Of a DNA stretch of 64,000 bases, positions 9,659-19,277 are shown one piece after another. Under the pieces are notes generated by a model that was not told where the DNA came from, ran no database searches, and saw only the letters and a list, made by a program, of their open reading frames with translations. The DNA comes from JABDMH01 sp965222645. GTDB taxonomy: Bacteria > Bacteroidota > Bacteroidia > Chitinophagales > Saprospiraceae. Both the position numbers and the translations under genes were made by a program. Positions within the stretch are counted from its first letter, which is position 1, and each line of letters opens with the position of its first letter. The DNA is taken from contig OZ244968.1 of NCBI GenBank assembly GCA_965222645.1, forward strand, positions 5,208,001 to 5,272,000, given 5' to 3'.

Positions 9659-12649
9659 TTAGAAGTTTACGTTAATATTAAATCCAAATGTCCTCGTCGC
9701 TGGTGTATTAAAATTATCCAGCGAATTGGAATTGCGATTGGTACTCATTGCCAACTCTGGATCAAATGGCGCATCGAGATGAATCAGCCACAAATTTTGT
9801 CCCACTAGAGAAAATGTCACCGGTACTCTTTCGGAAAATTTCGTGTCATATGTCAATGCAAATTGAGTCAGCCGTACATTAGTTCTGTCATAAACATACG
9901 CTTCACCGACACCATTGCGATCACCGATGGCCCTATACCATGTTTCAGCATCGACTCTCGAAACTGCACTTCCATCCTCACCGACAGCATTCACCTCAAC
10001 ACCACCTGCATCTCTCGCATCGGCAGTGACCTGTGTCACGCCAGCTCCATCGAGCATAGATTGTGTTTGGCTAAATGCAACCCCACCAAACTTACCGTTG
10101 ACGATGAAGTTTAGGCCAAAATCGCCGAATCTAAAATTGTTGTTCCAGCCCAAACTCCAATCGGGATTCAAGTTACCGGCAAGTTCTGGAGTAGCGGTTC
10201 TCAAGGGAGCATTATTGGCATCCAGCATAATTCGTCCCTGTCCATCTCTCCTAAACTTAAGTACGTAAAGATCTCCGATTGAACCTCCCTTTTCAAATCT
10301 TGAATAATACCCCTCAGATTGACCGGTAGTGATAGGATTTGTCAAATCTTCATGGGTCTCTACAACTTCATTATTATTTGACCAGAAATTCAATGCCGTT
10401 GTCCACAAGAAATTTGGAGTATAAATAGGAGTGACATCAATCGTCAACTCAATACCCTTATTGACAATTTTTCCAGCATTGATAAAATATCTAGTAAAAC
10501 CAGAACCCGAAGGAGCAGGCAAAGAGATAAACTGATCTGTACTCACAGTATTGTAATAAGTCAAGTCAAAACCAAAACGGTCATCCAAGAATCTCCAGTC
10601 AGTACCAAACTCATTACTAGTGATAATCTCCGGTGACAGATTGTCAAAAGGCTGTTGCGTATTTCTGTTTACGCCACCAGTTGCATTTATTGAGTTCTGT
10701 GGCTTTACGACGTTAAATGGGACTTCGTTACCCACCCGGGTTGCAGAAAATCGCACTTTTGCAAAAGATACGGCAGCAGGCAAATTGAATAATTTCGTTA
10801 AAATCGCCGTGGCACCGATAGAAGGATAGAAATATGATTGATTTCCAGTGCCAGCTAGCGTAGAAGCCCAGTCGTTTCGGCCTGACAGGTCAAGATAAAG
10901 CATATCCCTGTACCCTATGGTCGCGTTTCCAAAAAGAGCTTGTTTTACCAACCGACTATTAAGCGTTGAGCGTACCTGCACCAATGATCCTATATTTTGG
11001 AAATAAAACTCGTTGGCAAACAGGAGTCCGTTATTGGCGTTACCCGATACACCGGTTCCCAATCCCAATACTGTTTTTTGGTAACTGGCACCCGCCACGA
11101 CACCAAGGCTGAAATCACCGTAATTGTCATTGTACTTCAAAATTGCATCTGTGTACGAAAGCTCATCGGTGTAGTCATCAAAAGTCCAACTGCCATTGGG
11201 GTGGACGGTAGTCGTGTTTCCTCCGGCAGATTGCTTCTCGTCTCTTACTTTTTTAGCGTAATCGTAGTTACCCCTCACTGCAGCACTCAACTTAGGAGTA
11301 AATTGATAATCGAGCGTGACACTTCCGATCAGGCGCTTGCTGTCATTTAATCTCGATTCTCTGTTCAGCAACCAGTAAGGATTTGATTGATGGTGATCAA
11401 TAACAAACCAATTTTGTACTTCGACATTTCTATCCGGGTCAAGCACAGCAAAGTTGTTTTTGAACGATTCGAAGTCTCTGTCTCTCGGAAAGAAATAGAG
11501 TCCGGTGAGCGGATTGTCATAATATCCTGCCCTGGGACGATTTTCAGTAGTTTCATCAGACAGCATGACGCTGGATCCAATGGTCAATCTATCGTTGGCC
11601 AACTTTGTAGATTGCTTAAAGGTCACGTTATATCTTTCGTATTCATGTCCGGGATAAATTCCCCTGGCCTTGACATTGCCAAAAGAAAAATACGCCTTGG
11701 TTCGAGCAGTTCCACCGCTGATGGAAAGTGAATTGATCCAATTGTTTCCGGTTTGAAAAAAGTCGTCTACATAATTGCTTTCATGATTACCAGCTGAAGA
11801 TGACCAGCTTTCTTTAGTACCACCCTCACTGCCGTATTTAAATTGCAAATCAGGTTTTAATAAGATATTCTCAAAGGTGAGGCCAGTACTAAAACTGACC
11901 TTGGCCCTTCCTTCCTGGCCAGACTTGGTAGTAATCAAAACTACACCATTTGCTCCCTGACTTCCATAAAGAGCTGCAGCATTGGATCCCCTTAACACGG
12001 AAATACTTTCGATGTCATCTGGGTTGAGCTGAGAGATTCCATCTCCACCGTCAACGCCATCCCACATGCCAGGTTGTGGTCCTCTGGCATTAACCATCGG
12101 AATTCCATCTATAACAAATAGTGGCTCACTGCTTCCACTGAGCGACTTATCCCCCCGTAGTACGATCCTTGTTGAGCCACCGGCACCTGAAGAACTTTTT
12201 TTAATCTCCACTCCAGCTGCCCGGCCAGACAGACTATTTAGGAAATTGATGTCTCTGGCCTTCAAAAGTTCGCTGCCATCCACCGTTTGTTGCGCGTACG
12301 AAAGCGAGCTTTCCTCCCTTTCAATACCCAGAGCAGTCACTACGACTTCGTCGATAGCAATCCCGGGTACAAGGGAGACATTTAATACATCCCTGCCGCC
12401 AACAGGTTCTTCGTGTGTGGTGTATCCCGTGTATGAAAACACCAAAACAGCCTCTGCACTTGACAGTGTGAGGGAATAGGAACCGTCCAGATCTGTAACA
12501 GCACCATTCGAGGTTCCTCTTTCCAAGATATTTACCCCAATCAGCGCCTCACCTTCCTCTGAGGTCACCGTGCCCGTCACGGTCTGTGCCGAAGCATAGA
12601 TGTAGCCAAAGAGCAACATCAGCAACGAAAGTACTTTTCTCTGTTTCAT
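9659..12649 (-). CDS. SusC/RagA family TonB-linked outer-membrane protein
   Basis: 996 residues. A signal peptide (MKQRKVLSLLMLLFGYIYASA) is followed by a carboxypeptidase-regulatory-like domain at about 22-110 (TVTGTVTSEEGEALIGVNI). Next come the SusC signature (DEVVVTALGI) and the plug at about 115-240 (VLRGDKSLSGSSEPLFVIDG, then NPDDIESISVLRGSNAAALYG). The remainder is the beta-barrel, ending in aromatic residues (TFGFNINVNF). It imports ligand through the outer membrane using TonB energy together with the SusD-like partner directly downstream. Its promoter region is shared with the divergent LacI-type regulator, which probably controls it. Confidence 0.95.
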   Translation of the reverse strand: MKQRKVLSLLMLLFGYIYASAQTVTGTVTSEEGEALIGVNILERGTSNGAVTDLDGSYSLTLSSAEAVLVFSYTGYTTHEEPVGGRDVLNVSLVPGIAIDEVVVTALGIEREESSLSYAQQTVDGSELLKARDINFLNSLSGRAAGVEIKKSSSGAGGSTRIVLRGDKSLSGSSEPLFVIDGIPMVNARGPQPGMWDGVDGGDGISQLNPDDIESISVLRGSNAAALYGSQGANGVVLITTKSGQEGRAKVSFSTGLTFENILLKPDLQFKYGSEGGTKESWSSSAGNHESNYVDDFFQTGNNWINSLSISGGTARTKAYFSFGNVKARGIYPGHEYERYNVTFKQSTKLANDRLTIGSSVMLSDETTENRPRAGYYDNPLTGLYFFPRDRDFESFKNNFAVLDPDRNVEVQNWFVIDHHQSNPYWLLNRESRLNDSKRLIGSVTLDYQFTPKLSAAVRGNYDYAKKVRDEKQSAGGNTTTVHPNGSWTFDDYTDELSYTDAILKYNDNYGDFSLGVVAGASYQKTVLGLGTGVSGNANNGLLFANEFYFQNIGSLVQVRSTLNSRLVKQALFGNATIGYRDMLYLDLSGRNDWASTLAGTGNQSYFYPSIGATAILTKLFNLPAAVSFAKVRFSATRVGNEVPFNVVKPQNSINATGGVNRNTQQPFDNLSPEIITSNEFGTDWRFLDDRFGFDLTYYNTVSTDQFISLPAPSGSGFTRYFINAGKIVNKGIELTIDVTPIYTPNFLWTTALNFWSNNNEVVETHEDLTNPITTGQSEGYYSRFEKGGSIGDLYVLKFRRDGQGRIMLDANNAPLRTATPELAGNLNPDWSLGWNNNFRFGDFGLNFIVNGKFGGVAFSQTQSMLDGAGVTQVTADARDAGGVEVNAVGEDGSAVSRVDAETWYRAIGDRNGVGEAYVYDRTNVRLTQFALTYDTKFSERVPVTFSLVGQNLWLIHLDAPFDPELAMSTNRNSNSLDNFNTPATRTFGFNINVNF

Positions 12650-12875
12650 TAAATTGTAGAATTTTTAATTGTTAGTAGAACGCACACTTCCTTCGATGTG
12701 TGAATTGAAATGGTTGGAGTTCTTTGTGAAACCCTTAATCAAGTAACTCCTAAGTGATTGAGATGGAATGGAATTGCCTCATCATAAGGCATTTATACAT
12801 TACGATAATTTCTTAGGTATAGTTTTCCTTTTTAAGCTACAGCAATTGAACGATACTAATATAAGAAATCTCCAA

Positions 12876-12895
12876 ATTTGTGTGCGCACACAAAT
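12876..12895. promoter_or_regulatory. Perfect 20-bp palindrome, probable LacI-family operator
   Basis: The sequence ATTTGTGTGCGCACACAAAT is a perfect inverted repeat with a central CG pair. LacI-family operators are typically palindromes of 14-20 bp with a central CG. It sits 21 bp before the start codon of the LacI-type gene and 226 bp from the divergent susC-like start. Autoregulation and control of the divergent uptake genes are the natural readings; both are inference. Confidence 0.6.
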
Positions 12896-12916
12896 CATTT
12901 TTTTATTTTGACAGAG

Positions 12917-13993
12917 ATGAAGGTCAGGATCAAAGATATTGCTCAACAAGCCGGTGTGTCTACAGGAACGGTAGATCGGGTAATTCACAATCGAGGTAAT
13001 GTGGCTCCTAATGTGAAGGAGAGGGTGCTGAAAGTGATGTCGGAGTTGGGTTACAAGCGAAATCTTCTTGCCAGCACCCTTGCTTACAACCGGACTCTGA
13101 ATATCGGTGTGTTGACATTTGGTGAGGAAGATCCATATTGGCACCAAATACGAGCTGGCATAGAGCTGGCTCAACAGAGGACAACACACTACGGTGTCCA
13201 GGTGGATGTGCTTGTTTGTGATCAAACTAGCCCTGAAACGTTTCGCAAAAATGTAGATGCACTGATTGAAAGCAATCCCGATGGTGCAGTGATTGCCCCT
13301 TTATTTGCCAGCGAAAGTGATCGATCGTTTTCCAAATGTGCAGAGGCAAGTATTCCAACGGTCATCATCAATACAGAAATGCCCAGCAGTCACGCTCTTT
13401 GCTATATTGGTCAGGATTCTTACCAGAGTGGTGTCATTGCTGCCCGGCTTCTCAATTTCAGGTTTCGAAACAAGGCGACTGCTTTGCTTCTCAATTTAGA
13501 TGAAGCACCCATGTTGGGTCAGCATCTCCACGACAAGGAAAAGGGCTTCAGGCACTACTTTAGTCAGATTCCGGAGAAAGAAGTAAGTGTAATCACGCGT
13601 TCGTTTAGCGACTACAGGGATCCCGAAGCACTGGGTCAGTGGATGAGGGCTATACTCGAAAAGCAAGATAATTTGCAGGGAATTTTTGTCACTAATTCCC
13701 GGGCTTACTGGCTGCTCGACTGTCTGCAGGAGCGATTGCTCAATGACATAGCTATTGTGGGTTTTGATTTAGTCGAACCAAATTTGAAATACCTAAAAAA
13801 TAACCGAATCAGTTTTTTGATTAATCAGAATCCCGTTCTGCAAGGATATCTCGGCATTATCAATTTGGTCAATCATTTAATTTTGAAGGAGGACATAAAA
13901 AAAGTTCAGCATTTACCGTTGGATATTGTTGTGAGGGAGAATTGCGACTACTACGTGAAAAATCATTTGACAGTTCCCTTGTCGATTTATTAA
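12917..13993 (+). CDS. LacI family transcriptional regulator with sugar-binding-type sensor domain
   Basis: 358 residues from ATG 12917. A TTG upstream at 12878 is open but lies inside the palindrome and would add residues before the HTH, so I reject it. The N-terminal helix-turn-helix is KDIAQQAGVSTGTVDRVIHNRG, the LacI pattern, with a hinge segment near residue 50. Residues about 60-345 form a periplasmic-binding-protein-like sensor (LNIGVLTFGEEDPYWHQIRAG; DGAVIAPLFASE; IVGFDLVEPNLKYL). It is divergent from susC/susD and likely senses the imported substrate or a catabolite. The effector is unknown. Confidence 0.9.
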   Translation: MKVRIKDIAQQAGVSTGTVDRVIHNRGNVAPNVKERVLKVMSELGYKRNLLASTLAYNRTLNIGVLTFGEEDPYWHQIRAGIELAQQRTTHYGVQVDVLVCDQTSPETFRKNVDALIESNPDGAVIAPLFASESDRSFSKCAEASIPTVIINTEMPSSHALCYIGQDSYQSGVIAARLLNFRFRNKATALLLNLDEAPMLGQHLHDKEKGFRHYFSQIPEKEVSVITRSFSDYRDPEALGQWMRAILEKQDNLQGIFVTNSRAYWLLDCLQERLLNDIAIVGFDLVEPNLKYLKNNRISFLINQNPVLQGYLGIINLVNHLILKEDIKKVQHLPLDIVVRENCDYYVKNHLTVPLSIY

Positions 13994-14004
13994 TTAAAAT
14001 TAGG

Positions 14005-14673
14005 ATGAATTTTGTTTTATTTTTCTTGGCATTTTGCTTGCTGGCACAATGTGGCACGACAAAGACTCCCGGAACAATCAAATATCTGGCCTTGGGAGAT
14101 TCCTACACTATTGGTGAAAGTGTCGATAATGAAAGTAATTTCCCAAATCAATTAGTACATAAACTTCGACAAGGTGGAGTAGAAATGCGGGATCCTAAAA
14201 TAATAGCAGTGACGGGATGGACTACTATTGATCTCAGGGATGCAATAAAAAAAGAAGAGCCTTCGAATGACTACGACCTGGTATCTCTGCTCATCGGGGT
14301 CAATGATCAATATCAGGAAAAGAATATTTCTGACTACCCAGATAATTTTCGCAACTTACTTATTACCGCAATCACTCTGGCGGCTGATGATCCGGACAGA
14401 GTATTTGTCGTTTCAATCCCCGATTATGCCCACACACCCTTTGGTCAGAAAAAAGATCCGGAAAGAATTTCTACAGAAATCGATGACTATAATTCCATCA
14501 ACAGAAAAATCGCGAAAGAACAAGGCGTGCAGTATTTTGACATTACTCCCATCTCAAGGAAAGGACTAGCTGAGCCCGATCTTGTTGCCAATGACGATTT
14601 GCACCCTTCTGCGAAAATGTACATGGCCTGGGTTGATATGATGGAGAAGGAATTGCTAAAAAAAATTAAATAA
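14005..14673 (+). CDS. SGNH/GDSL hydrolase lipoprotein
   Basis: 222 residues from ATG 14005; the open frame extends upstream into the regulator, but MNFVLFFLAFCLLAQC gives a clean lipoprotein signal (lipobox LLAQC). Block I is LALGDSYTIGE with the nucleophile Ser, block III is LLIGVNDQYQ, and block V is DDLHPSAKMY with the Asp-x2-His pair, so the catalytic set is complete. It should be a surface or periplasmic esterase/lipase-type hydrolase. It starts 11 bp after the LacI-type gene and may be cotranscribed with it. The substrate is unknown. Confidence 0.9.
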   Translation: MNFVLFFLAFCLLAQCGTTKTPGTIKYLALGDSYTIGESVDNESNFPNQLVHKLRQGGVEMRDPKIIAVTGWTTIDLRDAIKKEEPSNDYDLVSLLIGVNDQYQEKNISDYPDNFRNLLITAITLAADDPDRVFVVSIPDYAHTPFGQKKDPERISTEIDDYNSINRKIAKEQGVQYFDITPISRKGLAEPDLVANDDLHPSAKMYMAWVDMMEKELLKKIK

Positions 14674-14681
14674 AAGCCAAA

Positions 14682-15542
14682 CTATTTTCTTTTTGGCCTC
14701 ACCAGACCTTCCTGTGCCACAGAGGCAACGAGCTTGCCATCCCTACTAAATATATTACCCCTGGTAAAACCGCGAGCATTACTTGCGCTCGGACTATCTA
14801 CCTCGTATAGTAACCAATCACTCATATCCATGGGACGGTGAAACCACATCGCATGGTCCAGACTTGCCAATTGTAGATCGTGCACACTATACTCGTGCTG
14901 ATGGGGTTGGATTGCAGTAGTGAGCAGGTTGTAATCGGAAGCGTAGGCCAAAAGGCGTTGATGCACCCTGAAATCACCATCAAAATCTCCCTTTGCCTTA
15001 AACCAAAGATGACGTAAGGGCTTTTGTTTTTGAGGCATAACAAAATTGAGCGGATTAACCGGGCGAAATTCAATCGGGCGAGGACGCAGAAACCTCTTGA
15101 TCCCATCGGGTAATTGATCTTTGTATTTATTGAGCAATTCCAGATCCGAAAGCAGATTATCAGGCCCTGCTACCTCAGGCATCTCGATCTGATGGCTGAA
15201 TCCCTCCTGAACCAACTGAAAGGAGATGGCCATAATGAAAATATCCTGACCATGTTGTACTGCCTTAACACGTCTTGTCGTAAAGCTACCTCCATCGCGT
15301 ACCTGATCGACGATATAAATAATAGGTGCATTTAAGTCTCCGCGCAGGATAAAATACGCATGCATGCTGTGTGCAATTCGGTCATCAGGTACAGTGAGAA
15401 TTGCTGCGTGCAACGCCTGTGACATTACCTGTCCACCAAAAACATGGTGCGCACCAACATCGTGACTGGAACCGGAAAAGATATTGACTTCGATTTGTTC
15501 TAAATCTATAGCCTCGAGTAATTCAGTTGCTGATTTTGGCAT
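14682..15542 (-). CDS. tesB: Acyl-CoA thioesterase II (TesB type)
   Basis: 286 residues with a double hot-dog fold. The N-terminal half contains HHVFGGQVMSQALHAA and HSMHAYFILRGD; the C-terminal half contains LASLDHAMWFHRPMDMSDWLLYEVDSPSASNARGF cut into typical TesB blocks (LDHAMWFHRP, then SNARGFTRGNIF), and ends SVAQEGLVRPKRK. It hydrolyses acyl-CoA to free acid and CoA in the cytoplasm. It converges with the GDSL gene with 8 bp between the stops. A TAGATTTG element on the minus strand at 15573-15580 fits the Bacteroidota -7 motif and may start its transcript, but no good -33 partner is seen. Confidence 0.93.
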   Translation of the reverse strand: MPKSATELLEAIDLEQIEVNIFSGSSHDVGAHHVFGGQVMSQALHAAILTVPDDRIAHSMHAYFILRGDLNAPIIYIVDQVRDGGSFTTRRVKAVQHGQDIFIMAISFQLVQEGFSHQIEMPEVAGPDNLLSDLELLNKYKDQLPDGIKRFLRPRPIEFRPVNPLNFVMPQKQKPLRHLWFKAKGDFDGDFRVHQRLLAYASDYNLLTTAIQPHQHEYSVHDLQLASLDHAMWFHRPMDMSDWLLYEVDSPSASNARGFTRGNIFSRDGKLVASVAQEGLVRPKRK

Positions 15543-15766
15543 AAAGATATTCTCTGGATAAGTTCTGGATTACAAATCTACTAAATTGATCTCTCGGATA
15601 CGTTCACATTATTATCTTCTCTGTCTTGTTTTATTTGAGGAGGCAAAATGGTATGAGTTTAGTAGCGGGTTGAATTTTTCGAGCATTTTGAAAGTTTGTA
15701 TCGCTTTTATCTCCTGACCCGGATTATTTGACATGAAGAAAATTCTCTATTCTCAAAAAGAGGCGC

Positions 15767-15793
15767 AAAAAAAAAGGGTGTCGCAAAACACCC
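15767..15793 (-). terminator. Rho-independent terminator after GEVED/T9SS gene
   Basis: On the minus strand, GGGTGT (pairing with ACACCC; arms 15776-15781 and 15788-15793) encloses a 6-nt loop and is followed by nine T residues (15767-15775 read as A on the plus strand). It lies 22 bp past the stop at 15815. The rest of 15543-15766 shows no gene. Confidence 0.8.
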
Positions 15794-15814
15794 TCCATTT
15801 GTCAAGGCGATTTC

Positions 15815-17464
15815 TTAGCGGGCAATTTCAAATTTTTGGATTAGGCTTATGTTTTTTCTGTCATTTACTTTTACGAGGTAAACGCCCGCTCCAAGGGTAG
15901 ACACATCAATATTTTCAGAAGTCATATTTTTGGGGTACGTACGAAACTGCTTTGAAAAGACAACTTGTCCGAGTATGCTGTAAATCTCAATACCGCTGAT
16001 TCCGTTTTCAAAATTGCTCAAGGACAGGGAAAGCTCATTTTCCACTGGGTTCGGAAAGACCTTCATTTCACTCCCTGTCAAAGAGATCGATACCTCAACA
16101 ACGGGACTAAACTGGAAACTGCCATCTACATCTACCTGTTTTAATCTATAATAGAGAACCGGTACAGAGAGATCTTCATCTGTGGTTTGATAATTTGTTG
16201 CTGTAGCTGTAGTCCCTGCAGCTCTCACTGTCGCAAATGTGGAAAAATCAATTCCATCTGCGGACCTCTGGACCTTGAAATGGTCACTATTAGTCTCTGA
16301 GAGTGTGAGCCACTTGATTTCAATTTTGCCATCTACAAGATCTGCTCTAAAATCGGCCAATTCAACGGGGAAAACAGCTTGTTGCACAATTATAAAATGG
16401 TCTTCTACCTCACCATCCGGAGAAAGTCCCGTGGGTAATTCAACCGATACAGAATCACTACTTATGCGGATGCGGGCAAAGGTCGAGGCAATATTGTCAG
16501 CTAAAATTGGCACGTTTCCAAAGTCCAGTGTGGCAGTATCTACTGCACCCGGATCGATCACAACCGACTGTTTTTCCGTCTCATCAAAAAAGCCATCCGC
16601 ATTGAGATCCAACCATGCCGTGAGATAGGCTTTTTCACCTGAGACCGCATTGTCATAAGCGACCTTAAGCGTTGCATTTTTATCCTCAATGATCGACACG
16701 GTGCCGATAGCATCCTCATCGCGGTCATCTCCATCGCCGAGGTCCGACGGACTTCCATCGCTCTCATGGTCAGGCGCACTTACTCCGAGAAATGGTCCAT
16801 TTACAGTAGTGTTATGTCGTGGGCCGTCATCCTCGATGAGTGTGGAGTAGGAAGACGGTGCATCACCAAGATCCAGGACTCCGTAATCCATATCACCACA
16901 GGCTGTTCCGTCTTCAAACCGGAGATAAGTAATACTATCTGCACCAAATTCATCGCCGGCTCCGATAGCCTGGGAACATCCAGTTAAGAAGGTAACTATC
17001 TGTAGCAAACTATCAGAATCAAGGCTATCGGGATTTACGCCGATCCTGTAAACAGAAATCTTCAGGGAATTTCCCAGAAGTAATTGGTTTCCCATTGCTG
17101 TGGTATCCGGATTGTTATCACCGGATACAATGTAAACATCTCCGAGAAGGACAGTGTCACTGTACCAAACCGTTTTTTGACCACTTTCATTTTCAACTAC
17201 TAGATATGCGGAATCAGTGTGGAGATCAAAATTTTCACAGGTCACTTTACCTCCGGATTGACCATTGAGATTACTATTGCAACTCTTTCCCGTGTATTGA
17301 AAATAAATGGCTTTGATTGATTTAGAACTGTTATTACTCAGGCTGTCGCAACAATTGGGATTTGGGGTCTGTGCTAAGCCAAACTGACCGATTGCAAAAG
17401 TCAAAAAGATCAAGGGCAAAGTCTGGAAATATCTTACGGTAAGACTTCTTAGAGTGGGCTTCAT
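15815..17464 (-). CDS. GEVED-domain secreted protein with T9SS type A sorting domain
   Basis: 549 residues from ATG 17464; a TTG two codons upstream is the only other start. A signal peptide (ends FGLAQTP) is followed by a Cys-containing region, then GDLGDAPSSYSTL-type GEVED sequence at about 200-330 with acidic DGDDRDEDAIG and DLNADGFFDETEK loops. A fibronectin-like segment follows (VELADFRADLVDGKIEIKWLTLSETNSD shortened: FPVELADFRA and IEIKWLTLSETN). The C-terminal about 75 residues are the T9SS sorting domain (VFPNPVENELSLSL ... GAGVYLVKVNDRK). It should be exported and anchored on the cell surface. No enzyme domain is seen; an adhesive or structural role is inference. Confidence 0.88.
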   Translation of the reverse strand: MKPTLRSLTVRYFQTLPLIFLTFAIGQFGLAQTPNPNCCDSLSNNSSKSIKAIYFQYTGKSCNSNLNGQSGGKVTCENFDLHTDSAYLVVENESGQKTVWYSDTVLLGDVYIVSGDNNPDTTAMGNQLLLGNSLKISVYRIGVNPDSLDSDSLLQIVTFLTGCSQAIGAGDEFGADSITYLRFEDGTACGDMDYGVLDLGDAPSSYSTLIEDDGPRHNTTVNGPFLGVSAPDHESDGSPSDLGDGDDRDEDAIGTVSIIEDKNATLKVAYDNAVSGEKAYLTAWLDLNADGFFDETEKQSVVIDPGAVDTATLDFGNVPILADNIASTFARIRISSDSVSVELPTGLSPDGEVEDHFIIVQQAVFPVELADFRADLVDGKIEIKWLTLSETNSDHFKVQRSADGIDFSTFATVRAAGTTATATNYQTTDEDLSVPVLYYRLKQVDVDGSFQFSPVVEVSISLTGSEMKVFPNPVENELSLSLSNFENGISGIEIYSILGQVVFSKQFRTYPKNMTSENIDVSTLGAGVYLVKVNDRKNISLIQKFEIAR

Positions 17465-17679
17465 ATACAACCTTGTTTTGTTGAACTTACGATTATCTCA
17501 AATTGATGCCACAATATTGCAAAAAAATACCGACATATTTGTCATTTCCTAATAAGTGATGACGAGGGATCGGATTGGCGTAACTTGTTGTTTTCTAACG
17601 GTACTAAAGGATCGCAGAGGGGATTTTGACCCAGTATACAGCTGAGATAGGATCGTCGAAGCTCAGTGCAGAAATATGG

Positions 17680-19179
17680 TCAGATTTTAAAACCCACAGT
17701 GAGTACGATCTGATTAGTGCCCCGGTGGTTTGTCACGACTTGATTTGGTGCTCCGTTTACACTGTAAGGCAGGTAGGTGTCTTTCCCGGTGCTGTGACTG
17801 AATGCAAGATCTAGAAACGCCTTGTTACCCCTCACGCCTGCTCCAAGTGAGAATATGGAGTCTAAAGAGCTATCACCTACAAACGGGCTACTAAAAAATT
17901 GAGTACCCGCCCTAAACCTAAATCCCTGCAGTGCGAGTTCACCGCCCAATCTCAGATTTAATGCTCCTCTGTATATAGATTTGATTTCAGCATTTACTTC
18001 GTCTTGATAGATTCTATCCTCATTACTCTCGCTGTTTGTGGTAAAATCATATTTGGCGGAGGAATAATCAACGTATTCTAAGTCAGTGCTTACAAATCCT
18101 TTCTTACCGATGATCCAGGCGGCATTTGCCACTGCTTTCCACGGTGTGATCAGGGCATACTCAAATTCTCCATCGGGAGATCCATCGGAGTAGCTTTCGT
18201 TTCCACTTCCCTGATCAAATTCATAAGATAGGTCAGTTGTGAATCTGTCAGTAAGAGACAGGTAGGTGGGAGAATGAAATGCCGCACCGATTCGCAAATT
18301 GTTTTTTAGTTTGGCAATCGCACCCAATTTGATATTTATACCACCTCCTTGTGTGGTTAGATTTTCATCAAACTGCAATCGATTGAAGACAGGGATTACA
18401 TCGTCTTCGTCAAATTCGACATAACTTTTAGCGGATTCATACGAGACGAAAGGAATCCCGAGAGATAGGCCCAACAATAATTTGTCGTTGAGATTTCCGC
18501 CAAATGCAACAACCATCTCATTATTGTAGCCTTGATTTGTCACGGTCTGATTTTTTCCAAAGGCCTGACTGTGATTGTCAAAGTCGGTTTCGTAAATGTC
18601 GTCTCCCTCCAAGTCAAATATAGCTTCAGTACGATGAGCTAATCTTGCTTCAAACGGATCCAATTCGTCGGGTGCGAGTCCATGAGCCAGTCCTGCGAAG
18701 CGATCTGTGATAGAACCATCCGTGGCGCCATTGTAAAAAAATTCCTGGTTGAAAGATCCAAGCTTATTTATCCCAAATCCTAAACTCACAGAGCGCCAGT
18801 TGCCGCGGTCATTTGGCGTAGTAAAGACTAGCCCGAGATTGCTCAGCGCAAATTTACGTGCCAATGTCTGGCTTTCTGGTCCTCCTGCCAGGCTGGAGCG
18901 CGTATTATTGCCGATCACAACAGGGCTGACCACAAGTTCAGATTTCCAATACCCCCCAATGCCTGCCGGATTGATCGAAAGCGATGTAAAATCTCCACCC
19001 AGACCTCCCATGGCATTTCCTACTCCCATCGCCCTGGCTGTCCCTTGCACGGTCTGGAAGCTATAGCGTATAATATCACTCGATGTTTGTGAGATGATTG
19101 GTGAAATGGTCATGGAAAACATCACCGCTATCCAGAAACCTTTTAATATTCTACCTCGCTTTGTCATAATTGGTATCAT
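17680..19179 (-). CDS. OmpP1/FadL-like outer-membrane beta-barrel protein
   Basis: 499 residues. A start at 19167 (MTKRGRILKGFW) may be the true one because it gives a standard signal ending in SQTSSD. The mature N-terminus (GTARAMGVGNAMGGLGGDFTSLSINPAGIG) matches the FadL/OmpP1 hatch region, where a run of Gly and NPAG is characteristic. The rest alternates in beta-barrel fashion and ends in an aromatic residue pattern (TNQIVLTVGFKI). It probably passes hydrophobic compounds across the outer membrane. The neighbours give no clear substrate. The 209 bp after its stop contains nothing I recognise. Confidence 0.82.
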   Translation of the reverse strand: MIPIMTKRGRILKGFWIAVMFSMTISPIISQTSSDIIRYSFQTVQGTARAMGVGNAMGGLGGDFTSLSINPAGIGGYWKSELVVSPVVIGNNTRSSLAGGPESQTLARKFALSNLGLVFTTPNDRGNWRSVSLGFGINKLGSFNQEFFYNGATDGSITDRFAGLAHGLAPDELDPFEARLAHRTEAIFDLEGDDIYETDFDNHSQAFGKNQTVTNQGYNNEMVVAFGGNLNDKLLLGLSLGIPFVSYESAKSYVEFDEDDVIPVFNRLQFDENLTTQGGGINIKLGAIAKLKNNLRIGAAFHSPTYLSLTDRFTTDLSYEFDQGSGNESYSDGSPDGEFEYALITPWKAVANAAWIIGKKGFVSTDLEYVDYSSAKYDFTTNSESNEDRIYQDEVNAEIKSIYRGALNLRLGGELALQGFRFRAGTQFFSSPFVGDSSLDSIFSLGAGVRGNKAFLDLAFSHSTGKDTYLPYSVNGAPNQVVTNHRGTNQIVLTVGFKI

Positions 19180-19207
19180 TCTAAATTAGTTACATGGCTT
19201 AAGGGCA

Positions 19208-19241
19208 TAAAAAAAGTGGGTCCATAAACTGCAAGACCCAC
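19208..19241 (-). terminator. Rho-independent terminator after Ser/Arg-rich gene
   Basis: On the minus strand GTGGGTC/GACCCAC arms (19216-19222 and 19235-19241) form a 7-bp stem followed by a T-run (A-run at 19209-19215 on the plus strand). It is 37 bp past the stop at 19278. Confidence 0.75.
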
Positions 19242-19277
19242 CTCATATCTATTATGTACGTTTCTACTGTTCCTTTA

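Noticed and set aside
12800..13225. 141-aa minus-strand ORF in the susC-LacI intergenic region
   Set aside because: It crosses the LacI-type HTH antisense and covers the operator; no domain or start signal.
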